This document shows positions 1 through 5,961 of a stretch of 9,257 nt of DNA, piece after piece. Position numbers and translations under genes: made by a program. The DNA comes from CAZUGH01 sp964619785 (lineage in GTDB: Bacteria > Bacillota > Clostridia > Lachnospirales > Lachnospiraceae): NCBI GenBank assembly GCA_964619785.1, contig CAZUGH010000070.1, positions 1 through 9,257 on the forward strand, given 5' to 3'. The first letter of the stretch is position 1, and each line of letters begins with the position of its first letter. Under the pieces are notes generated by a model. It was given only the letters and a program-made list of their open reading frames with translations. It was not told the DNA's origin and searched no databases.

Positions 1-341
1 CATGTCAGTTTTGGGTCACCATAAGCTACAAGGCCTGCCAATATTGGGAAAATATAAACAACCGTCAGGGCAAATGGACTATCAAATAGCACAAGTGCGA
101 AAAAGAGCGAGTATGAAAATAGCAAAATAAAACGTATTGCCTTGCTCGCTGGTTTCTTTTGATATAGAACAATCGCCACGAGAAGTGGTACAATTCCTAT
201 CGCCATGAGTCCAACCACATAAGGAACCTCTCTTAATCCTTTCATAATCTCAACTACATAGGCGGCAGTCAGTATTAGCATCGTAACTGTCCAACAAATC
301 AATACCGAAAAATTTACCTTTTTGTTAATCTTGTATTCCAT
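1..341 (-). CDS. Membrane sensor protein, N-terminal half (partial)
   Basis: The frame opens at an ATG (339-341) and runs off the left edge, leaving 113 residues. An AAAGGTG ribosome binding site sits 7 nt before the ATG. The visible part is almost all hydrophobic: spans at about residues 11-30, 40-60, 70-86 and 92-107, joined by short loops, with no signal peptide or extracellular domain. Residues 95-112 (VYIFPILAGLVAYGDPKL) resemble residues 92-110 of the chemotaxis receptor at 5962-7419 (VYAFPIL...AYLNIKL), so the two probably share a membrane sensing module. The effector domain lies outside the window. A chemotaxis signalling domain or a GGDEF domain would both fit. It is the last visible gene of the minus-strand run, 24 nt after the HAD phosphatase, and is probably co-transcribed with it. 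Confidence 0.7.
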   Translation of the reverse strand, partial: MEYKINKKVNFSVLICWTVTMLILTAAYVVEIMKGLREVPYVVGLMAIGIVPLLVAIVLYQKKPASKAIRFILLFSYSLFFALVLFDSPFALTVVYIFPILAGLVAYGDPKLT

Positions 342-365
342 CACACATCACCTTTAGCCCTTTCC

Positions 366-1154
366 TTAATCAATCAATTTCATCGCCTGTAAGCCATGAT
401 ATACGCCATCTTCCATCACGGTATCTGTAACATAATCTACCATTTTGAGCACCTCAACCTTATCACTCTTTAACCCTATCGTTCTTGCTGCATATTGAAA
501 CATTGGTATATCGTTTGCGCTATCCCCTACTGCAACGGTGTTCTCTCTTGGTATTCCAAGATAATTCACCAGCCACTCCATACCAGTTGCCTTGCTAAAC
601 CCTTTCGGGACCACCTCATAGAAATTGGGGTCTCGCAATATGAAAGAAAAACGATCCTCATATTTTTCTTTGAACGCATCCATCTGACTGCTTTTATCAT
701 GCCATAATGCCATTTTGTCAAAACATAAATCAGGATCGTCCCAATATTTTTTGCCACTCTTACCATAGATACCTTCACCAAATATATGCTGTACGACAGG
801 ATAGAAGATATCTCTGGAAAAATACGAACACTCCTTACCTTCTAAGGCACCATCAATATGCCATCGAATCAAGTCGTCCTTCATCTCCTTGCAAAGCTCT
901 GGTTCCATTCTACGATGAAATAGTTCTTTGCCTTCAAATACAATATGTGTACCACATCCGCCAACTACGCCGCTAAAACCAAGATTTAAGATTTCTTCCG
1001 GCCAGATTGCCTGACACCTGCCTGTATTGATAAAAAGCAAGTGTCCATTTTCCCTTGCCTTACGAATTGCAAGCTTGGTACTCTCTGGGATAATACCTGT
1101 TTTCTCATCTATAATTGTGCCATCAATATCAAAAAAAATCATATGTTTATTCAT
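366..1154 (-). CDS. Cof-type HAD-IIB family phosphatase
   Basis: This is a cytoplasmic 262-residue hydrolase of the haloacid dehalogenase superfamily, subfamily IIB, whose members remove phosphate from sugar phosphates, nucleotides or flavin-related metabolites. All four family motifs are visible: FFDIDGT with nucleophile D9 and acid/base D11, NTGR at 43-46, K188 in PKGFSKATG, and GDSAND at 210-215 for magnesium. The C2-type cap lies between motifs II and III. Length is normal for the family. The start at 1154 is supported by AGAAGGATGG about 9 nt upstream. An ATG at codon 5 is a weaker alternative. The start overlaps the stop of the MATE gene by 8 nt, which suggests translational coupling. 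The substrate cannot be read from the sequence. Confidence 0.93.
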   Translation of the reverse strand: MNKHMIFFDIDGTIIDEKTGIIPESTKLAIRKARENGHLLFINTGRCQAIWPEEILNLGFSGVVGGCGTHIVFEGKELFHRRMEPELCKEMKDDLIRWHIDGALEGKECSYFSRDIFYPVVQHIFGEGIYGKSGKKYWDDPDLCFDKMALWHDKSSQMDAFKEKYEDRFSFILRDPNFYEVVPKGFSKATGMEWLVNYLGIPRENTVAVGDSANDIPMFQYAARTIGLKSDKVEVLKMVDYVTDTVMEDGVYHGLQAMKLID

Positions 1155-2529
1155 TTATCACACCATCCTTCTCATCTTTTACATACTTACCAACGATTTT
1201 ACGGAAGGTAAATAAAAACATAATACCTGTTGTCATTGCGGCTGTAATATCTGCAATTGGTTCTGCCATATAGATTCCCTTCACGCCTAAAAAATGTGGG
1301 AGAATCAATGCTAATGGAACCAATAAAATAACCTTACGAAGAAGTGCTAGAAACAACGATATCTTCGCCTGTCCCAATCCCATAAATGCTGACTGACACG
1401 TCATCTGAACTCCAAAAATCCATATACCTGCAAGGAATATTGGCATCACATCTCCGACTAGCTTAATGAGCTCTCGGTCTGTTGTGAAAATATGTGCAAA
1501 GGTCTCCGGAGTTAACATCGCTGCTATTGTACCAAGAACCGTCACTGTGCATATTACACCTAATGTAATCTTAACGGTCTTCTTCACTCGTTCGGGTTTA
1601 CCCGCACCGAAGTTATAGCTAATAATCGGCTGTGTTCCTTGAGATACTCCTTGAACCGGGATAATAATCAATTGCATTACACTTTGTAATATCGTAAGTG
1701 CACCCACATGAAGATCCCCACCGTACTGAGATAGTCCTCGATTGAGAACAATACTAATCAAGCTCTCTGTCGATTGCATAATAAAAGGAGACACGCCTAG
1801 TGCTGTAATCATTCCAATCACGTTCCAGTCTGGTTTCAGATTCTGTACCTTAATCCGAAGTCCTGACTTCTTAGATAATAGGAAACGCACAATCCAAACC
1901 GCACTCACACCTTGTGACAGAATCGTCGCCAGTGCCGCTCCTTGAACACCCATTCCCAAAGCAAAGATAAAGATAGGGTCAAGAACAATATTAAGTCCTG
2001 CACCAATCAACACGGATAACATAGCAATCTTGGCATAACCCTGACTAGTGATAAACATGTTTAACCCCAATGATGCCTGAACGAATATAGTCCCAATCAG
2101 ATAAACATTCAAATATGCATCCGCAAATCCTATCGTCTCGTCACTTGCACCAAACATATATAAGAGAGGCGTCTTAAAACACAAAAAGAAAATCGTTAAC
2201 ACAACAGAAAAGAATATTAGAATTGTCACACCATTTCCTAATATCTTCTCAGCTCTGTCTCGATTCCCTTTTCCTAATTCAATCGATGAAAGAGGCGCAC
2301 CACCCATACCTACAAAGGCACTAAATGCCGATATCAACATGATAATCGGAAGTGTGACACCTAATCCGGTCAGTGCCATCGCACCGACACCTTCTATATG
2401 ACCAATATACATTCGGTCAACCATATTATAAAGTACATTAATTAACTGAGCAGCAACTGCTGGTAATGCCAAACTGATAATCAGCCTGCCGATACTTTCT
2501 GTTCCTAATCGCTCATCTTGTTTATTCAT
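1147..2529 (-). CDS. MATE family multidrug exporter, MepA-like
   Basis: This is a 460-residue integral membrane antiporter of the multidrug and toxin extrusion family, which expels cationic compounds in exchange for sodium ions or protons. Twelve hydrophobic segments arranged as two related halves are visible. The first half has the typical PAVAAQLINVLYNMVDRMYI stretch and GVGAMALTGLGVTLP. The second half has PVQGVSQGTQPIISYNFGAG, the common MATE signature near span 8. The frame can extend 5 codons upstream to a TTG (2544). The ATG at 2529 is preferred because GGAG lies 9 nt before it, and that motif would fall inside the longer reading frame. A likely promoter sits in the 70-nt gap after the hrb-like gene. 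The stop overlaps the next gene's start. The transported drug cannot be assigned. Confidence 0.93.
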   Translation of the reverse strand: MNKQDERLGTESIGRLIISLALPAVAAQLINVLYNMVDRMYIGHIEGVGAMALTGLGVTLPIIMLISAFSAFVGMGGAPLSSIELGKGNRDRAEKILGNGVTILIFFSVVLTIFFLCFKTPLLYMFGASDETIGFADAYLNVYLIGTIFVQASLGLNMFITSQGYAKIAMLSVLIGAGLNIVLDPIFIFALGMGVQGAALATILSQGVSAVWIVRFLLSKKSGLRIKVQNLKPDWNVIGMITALGVSPFIMQSTESLISIVLNRGLSQYGGDLHVGALTILQSVMQLIIIPVQGVSQGTQPIISYNFGAGKPERVKKTVKITLGVICTVTVLGTIAAMLTPETFAHIFTTDRELIKLVGDVMPIFLAGIWIFGVQMTCQSAFMGLGQAKISLFLALLRKVILLVPLALILPHFLGVKGIYMAEPIADITAAMTTGIMFLFTFRKIVGKYVKDEKDGVINE

Positions 2530-2561
2530 AAAATCTAACTCCAATCCGTTCCACTGAAATT

Positions 2562-2591
2562 AGTATAATACAAATTCCCCTCTCGTGTAAA
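2562..2591 (-). promoter_or_regulatory. Promoter of the MATE gene
   Basis: On the minus strand TTTACA (2586-2591) and TATACT (2562-2567) are separated by 18 nt. Each matches the housekeeping consensus at five of six bases. Transcription would start about 25 nt before the ATG at 2529, leaving room for the GGAG ribosome binding site. The exporter could therefore be expressed apart from the upstream hrb-like gene. Confidence 0.6.
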
Positions 2592-2599
2592 CATCTTCT

Positions 2600-3199
2600 C
2601 TAATTTTGTCGAACAAAATCAGAAACTCCGTGCTTACAAATCGGACAAGTAAAGTCTTCAGGAAGCGTATCTCCCTCATAAATATATCCACATACCGTAC
2701 AAATCCATCCACTCGTCTTCTTCTCAGGTGCAGGCTTAATATTTTTCTGATAATAGGTATACGTAACTGAATTACCTTCGTCTAACACACGAGCGTCTGT
2801 CACATCAGCAATAAACATGGTATGTGTGCCCAAGTCCACAGAATGCTTAACCTTACCCGATATAACAGCATTCGTTTCTTTCGTCAGATACGTGATGCCA
2901 TTCTCTCCGCGTGCGAATTCGACCTTTGCTAACTTATCAGCCGCTCTTCCACTCTGAAAGCCAAAGTTCTGAAAAGTTGCAAAGCTTGCTCCCTCAGTAA
3001 GTACAGACACATTAAACAAACCTGTATGCATAATCATATCATGTGTCAGATTATCCTTATTCACAGTAACAACAATCTGATTAGGTGTCGTCGTCACCTG
3101 GGATGCCGTGTTAATGATACATCCGTTATCCTTCTCGCCTTCTCTTGCCGTCAAAACATATAACCCATAAGTCAATTGAAACATTGCTTTATTATCCAT
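2600..3199 (-). CDS. hrb: Flavin reductase-rubredoxin fusion (high-molecular-weight rubredoxin type)
   Basis: The 199-residue protein joins an FMN-binding flavin reductase domain (about residues 1-150) to a C-terminal rubredoxin-like iron domain (about 163-199). The iron ligands are C167 and C170 in WICTVCGYIY, and C185 and C188 in FTCPICKHG. The spacing is shortened, as in rubrerythrin-type rubredoxin domains. The architecture matches high-molecular-weight rubredoxin (Hrb) of Moorella and relatives, which passes electrons from NAD(P)H to flavodiiron proteins that reduce oxygen or nitric oxide. A role in oxygen or NO protection is inferred. No flavodiiron gene is in the window. The ATG at 3199 has only a weak GGTGG-type site just upstream. 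A strong promoter with a Fur/PerR-like operator precedes it. The gene symbol is by architecture only. Confidence 0.85.
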   Translation of the reverse strand: MDNKAMFQLTYGLYVLTAREGEKDNGCIINTASQVTTTPNQIVVTVNKDNLTHDMIMHTGLFNVSVLTEGASFATFQNFGFQSGRAADKLAKVEFARGENGITYLTKETNAVISGKVKHSVDLGTHTMFIADVTDARVLDEGNSVTYTYYQKNIKPAPEKKTSGWICTVCGYIYEGDTLPEDFTCPICKHGVSDFVRQN

Positions 3200-3226
3200 A
3201 TGCCACCATCCATTCTGAAATTATTT

Positions 3227-3251
3227 AATATTAATAATGATTACTAATATT
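3227..3251 (-). promoter_or_regulatory. Fur/PerR-like inverted repeat over the hrb transcription start
   Basis: Two 12-bp arms (AATATTAATAAT and ATTACTAATATT on the plus strand) flank one central base at 3239 and match at 11 of 12 positions. The core TTAGTAATCATTATTAA agrees with the 7-1-7 Fur consensus TGATAATNATTATCA at 12 of 14 positions and with the PerR consensus TTATAATNATTATAA at 11 of 14. It overlaps the -10 box and covers the expected +1, where a repressor would block transcription. Which Fur-family member binds is not decided by the sequence. The region is AT-rich, so some match is expected by chance. Confidence 0.5.
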
Positions 3252-3277
3252 GTACTATTTATCCATTCTGATGTCAA
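3249..3277 (-). promoter_or_regulatory. Promoter of the hrb-like gene
   Basis: On the minus strand a perfect TTGACA (3272-3277), a 17-nt spacer and TACAAT (3249-3254, five of six) form a near-consensus housekeeping promoter. The predicted start near 3242 gives a leader of about 43 nt before the ATG at 3199. Confidence 0.8.
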
Positions 3278-3365
3278 CTCCTATTTTGATTAAGGTTACC
3301 GTTTCTCAGATATTTATACATTTCCTTTCATCCCGTGGTATTTTCTCTGCCTACTCGCCATAAAC

Positions 3366-3371
3366 TATAAT
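3366..3371 (+). promoter_or_regulatory. Possible -10 box for the deacetylase gene
   Basis: A perfect TATAAT lies 20 nt upstream of the ATG at 3392. No -35 hexamer is recognisable 16-18 nt before it, and no extended TG is present. It may need an activator or another sigma factor, which would suit a sporulation-type gene, but the sequence does not show which. Confidence 0.3.
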
Positions 3372-3391
3372 AAAAAACTGGGGCTACGCCT

Positions 3392-4180
3392 ATGAATATA
3401 GAAATCGAACGCGAGAAACTTGTTCTCTTTACAAAGGTTGGTGTCATCGTCCTGTCAAGTATGATGTTATTAATCACTAGCTTCACTTATTTTCCTGAGA
3501 CAATTGTAACATATCACACTCAGATTGCTAACAAGGAGCTCCCCATCTACTGTGTCGAAACCGACAAACCACAGATTAGTCTATCTTTTGATGCCGCTTG
3601 GGGCAATGAAGACACAAGGCAGATTCTAGCAACGCTCAAAAAGCACAAAGTAAAAGTCACATTCTTCATAACCGGTGGATGGATGGAGAAATTCCCCGAG
3701 GATGTCAAGGCCATTGCAGCAGACGGTCACGATTTAGGCAATCACAGTGAGAGCCACAAACAAATGTCGCAGTTATCCGCTGAACAATGTAAGAAAGAAC
3801 TCATGAAGCCACATGAACGAATCAAAGCGCTAACCGGCAAAACGATGACATTATTCCGACCACCATATGGCGACTATAACGACAATTTGGTTCGAGTCAC
3901 ACGTGAATGTAACTATTATCCCATTCAGTGGGATGTTGACAGTCTGGATTGGAAGGATTACGACGCTTCCACCATTGTTAAAAAGGTTTGTGAGCATAAG
4001 CATCTTGGTAATGGTTCCATTATCCTCTGTCACAATGGTGCCAAACATACTGCAAAAGCACTCGACGAGATGATTACCACGCTCAAAGCAAAAGGGTATG
4101 AGCTCGTTCCCATCTCACAATTAATTATCAAAAAAGACTATACCATGAATGTAGATGGTAGGCAGATGCCATCTAAATAA
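3392..4180 (+). CDS. Polysaccharide deacetylase, PdaB-like (NodB domain)
   Basis: This 262-residue protein has one membrane anchor at about residues 11-31 and an extracytoplasmic NodB domain (about 60-245) of carbohydrate esterase family 4, which removes acetyl groups from peptidoglycan or other N-acetylated glycans. Motifs in order: SFDAAWG (D67, probable catalytic base), GNHSESH at 116-122 (metal-binding H118 and H122), RPPYGDYN at 156-163, WDVDSLDW around 180-187, and ILCHNG with H214. Motif 1 has Ala-68 instead of the usual second Asp of TFDDG, as in the sporulation subgroup around PdaB (FDISWG-type motif). A role in spore or cell wall maturation is inferred. The ribosome binding site is weak (GGGG, about 9 nt from the ATG). 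No terminator follows, so transcription may continue rightwards. Confidence 0.88.
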   Translation: MNIEIEREKLVLFTKVGVIVLSSMMLLITSFTYFPETIVTYHTQIANKELPIYCVETDKPQISLSFDAAWGNEDTRQILATLKKHKVKVTFFITGGWMEKFPEDVKAIAADGHDLGNHSESHKQMSQLSAEQCKKELMKPHERIKALTGKTMTLFRPPYGDYNDNLVRVTRECNYYPIQWDVDSLDWKDYDASTIVKKVCEHKHLGNGSIILCHNGAKHTAKALDEMITTLKAKGYELVPISQLIIKKDYTMNVDGRQMPSK

Positions 4181-4269
4181 ACCTACATAAAAGGAGCTGC
4201 TGTATCTGGCAAAACAGACGCTGTACTGATTGCAAGAAATATGAGAATTCTATAAGCGGAAATCACGCC

Positions 4270-4650
4270 TTATAAATACTTCTGTAGATCTGTGCGTAAT
4301 TTTTCCTCTATATCAATTAGTCTTTCACATAACTCATTTGCAATTGATTCGGCAGCTCCATACTGATTACGATATCGATGCAGAGACTTAATCCCCATAT
4401 CGCAACCATCTGTAATCAAGTCGGCTATCGTCGCATCACTTTCATCGGATGCCATCTTCATGTTTGTCTTGATATAAGACATCCCTTTTGCAATCGGATT
4501 GGGTTCTTTCTCATCTTCACCTAGTTGTAATAGCTGACTGTGAATCTCATCCCCCAGTTTCTCATTATGTTCTCTACTCTCTGTCATAAGCTTCTTCATC
4601 GTAACATCCTTCACTTTATCAAGAACTTCATCGAACGATGCAACTGCCAT
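4270..4650 (-). CDS. Small helical-bundle protein, apparently 5'-truncated
   Basis: The 126-residue frame encodes a soluble, charged, all-helical protein with no membrane span. Residues 60-126 (ATIADLITDG, MGIKSLHRY, ELCERLIDIEEKLRTDLQKYL) resemble the ferritin-like DUF2383-type bundle found in uncharacterised clostridial proteins of roughly 145 residues. From memory, those proteins carry about 20 more residues before the equivalent of MAVASFDEVL. Here nothing supports initiation at the ATG at 4650: the preceding sequence has no ribosome binding site or promoter and instead reads as part of a DUF134 gene on the other strand. The only start with a good site is codon 18 (ATG at 4599, AAGGA 7 nt before it), which is internal to the first helix. 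The gene is probably a remnant, or weakly expressed. Function is unknown. Confidence 0.55.
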   Translation of the reverse strand: MAVASFDEVLDKVKDVTMKKLMTESREHNEKLGDEIHSQLLQLGEDEKEPNPIAKGMSYIKTNMKMASDESDATIADLITDGCDMGIKSLHRYRNQYGAAESIANELCERLIDIEEKLRTDLQKYL

Positions 4651-4653
4651 AAA

Positions 4654-4845
4654 AGTCAGGCAGAAGCTGCCACGCAGATGGGCATCTCACGAACGAGCGT
4701 GCAGGCTTTATATGCGCAGGCCAGGAAAAAGACGACCCGTTTTCTAGTAGAAGGAACACGTCTCTCGATTCAAGGTGGTAATTACGAACTATGTTCACAT
4801 CCTGCTAGCTGTCAATTACGAAATCATTCCAAAGGAGAATCAATT
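4654..4845 (+). pseudogene. DUF134 family DNA-binding protein, N-terminus missing
   Basis: The frame reads SQAEAATQMGISRTSVQALY, then ARKKTTRFLVEGTRLSIQGG and NYELC, the helix-turn-helix and C-terminal part of DUF134 (UPF0251) proteins (family pattern: TQEE.A..M..SRTTVQ.IY..ARKK.A..LV.G..L.I.GG.Y.LC). The N-terminal half of roughly 60 residues, normally with a PRP...R.V motif and an EYE.IRL stretch, is absent. Upstream of 4651 the frame is only antisense of the helical-bundle gene. There is no credible start codon. The fragment continues in frame, without a stop, into the NifX-like gene at 4846, so the ancestor may have been a DUF134-NifX fusion. The first 87 nt are about 57% GC by hand count, clearly above the neighbours. 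Confidence 0.75.
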
Positions 4846-5238
4846 ATGAAAATTGCAGTAACATATGAAAATGGTCAAGTATTCCAGCATTTTGGCCACA
4901 CAGAGACATTTAAGGTGTATGAGGTAGAGAACGGCAAGGTTATATCTTCTGAAATTGTTGATACTAATGGACAGGGACATGGTGCCCTTGCCAACTTCTT
5001 ATTTAACGGCGGTATCTCCATCTTAATCTGTGGAGGAATTGGTGGCGGTGCTCGCAACGCTCTTGCTGAAGCAGGTATTGAGCTTTATCCTGGTGCATCT
5101 GGAGATGCTGATGCACAGGTAGAATCCTTCCTTCAAGGAAGTCTAAATTATGACCCTGAGACTACCTGTTCCCATCATTCACACGAAGATGGACACTCCT
5201 GTGGTGAGCATGGCTGTGGAAGTCATAGCTGCCACTAG
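4846..5238 (+). CDS. NifX/NifB-type dinitrogenase iron-molybdenum cofactor-binding protein
   Basis: This is a 130-residue cytoplasmic protein of the Nitro_FeMo-Co family (COG1433), small carriers of iron-sulfur or molybdenum-iron clusters. Visible hallmarks are MKIAVTYENG at the start, HFGH at 15-18, CGGIGGGARNALAEAGIELY at 62-81 and SGDADAQVESFLQGSL at 85-100. The tail at 108-130 holds four Cys and seven His, which suggests metal binding. The start is supported by AAAGGAG 8 nt upstream. The frame is also open upstream into the DUF134 remnant, so a longer form is possible only if that part is translated. No nitrogenase genes are near, and such proteins occur widely in anaerobes without nitrogen fixation. 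A promoter is not apparent. Read-through from the deacetylase gene is possible. A terminator follows at 5259. Confidence 0.9.
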   Translation: MKIAVTYENGQVFQHFGHTETFKVYEVENGKVISSEIVDTNGQGHGALANFLFNGGISILICGGIGGGARNALAEAGIELYPGASGDADAQVESFLQGSLNYDPETTCSHHSHEDGHSCGEHGCGSHSCH

Positions 5239-5258
5239 ACAATATGATATAACAACAA

Positions 5259-5287
5259 AACGGGCTGCTATTTAGCAACCCGTTTTT
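5259..5287. terminator. Bidirectional terminator between the NifX-like and HAD-IA genes
   Basis: AACGGGCTGCT (5259-5269), loop ATTT and AGCAACCCGTT (5274-5284) form an 11-bp stem with one mismatch. A T run follows on the plus strand (5283-5287). On the minus strand the same stem is followed by TTTTGTTGTT. It lies between two convergent genes and can serve both. Confidence 0.85.
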
Positions 5288-5288
5288 C

Positions 5289-5948
5289 TTAGGAAAAATA
5301 TTTTATTACGTCTAATAACGTTGGTAATATCACTTCTGTCAGTGCTTCCATCTCTTCATCTGGTTCAATCAAGTCTGGAACCATAATCGGTCTCATACCT
5401 GCACGATGAGCAGCTCGAATTCCATTATACGAATCTTCTATCGCGTATGCACGATCTGGCTGTACGCCCAAGCTTTCACATGCTTTCAGAAAAATATCTG
5501 GTTCTGGTTTACTTCTCGATACCATATCCCCGCATATCACCTGCTCGAAAAATGGCAAGATGCTTGCATCTCTCAACTCCTGCACAACAACTTCTCTACG
5601 CGTAGAGGAAGCAAGTGCCACCTTGATACCATTGTCTCTTAAAAAAGATAAAATCTCTACAACACCTGTCTTCATCGGAAGTCTTCCATCATCACACAAT
5701 TCATGGAACAATACAGAAGACTCCTTACAATACTGATCATAGGGAAATTCTCTGCCATACCGCTTTTGCATAATCTCCTTCGTCGCTGTCGCATTGACTC
5801 CTGTGCATTCACGGCAAGCCTCTTCAATACCTGAAATCCCATGTCGCTGTGCAACTTGCTTCCAACAATCCAAGACAATTCGTTCTGAATCAAAGATAAT
5901 TCCATCCATATCAAAAACTACAGCGTCAAAACACTCTCTTCTGTTCAT
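5289..5948 (-). CDS. HAD-IA family phosphatase / phosphoglucomutase-like
   Basis: This is a 219-residue cytoplasmic haloacid dehalogenase subfamily IA hydrolase. Motif I is VFDMDG (nucleophile D13, acid/base D15), followed by a helical C1 cap at about 18-90. Motif II is ASSTRR (S114), motif III is K147 in SKPEPDIF, and motif IV is E171-D172 in IEDSYNGIRAA. This arrangement is shared by beta-phosphoglucomutases and sugar-phosphate phosphatases, and the sequence alone does not separate them. AAGGAG lies 9 nt before the ATG and overlaps the stop codon of the chemotaxis receptor gene, so translation is probably coupled. The intergenic distance is 13 nt. It is the last gene of the right-hand operon and ends at the shared terminator. 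Confidence 0.92.
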   Translation of the reverse strand: MNRRECFDAVVFDMDGIIFDSERIVLDCWKQVAQRHGISGIEEACRECTGVNATATKEIMQKRYGREFPYDQYCKESSVLFHELCDDGRLPMKTGVVEILSFLRDNGIKVALASSTRREVVVQELRDASILPFFEQVICGDMVSRSKPEPDIFLKACESLGVQPDRAYAIEDSYNGIRAAHRAGMRPIMVPDLIEPDEEMEALTEVILPTLLDVIKYFS

Positions 5949-5961
5949 CTATTCATGCTCC

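Noticed and set aside
2603..2619. Perfect short palindrome ATTTTGT-CGA-ACAAAAT at the end of the hrb-like gene
   Set aside because: It lies in the last codons, is AT-rich, has no T run and matches no operator I can name. Chance is sufficient.
4181..4255. Open in-frame continuation of 24 codons after the deacetylase stop
   Set aside because: It has no start or recognisable family, and the opposite strand is also open here. It is too short to call a gene remnant.
4540..4650. Upstream ATG that would extend the DUF134/NifX frame leftwards
   Set aside because: The added residues are the antisense shadow of the helical-bundle gene and do not resemble a DUF134 N-terminus.
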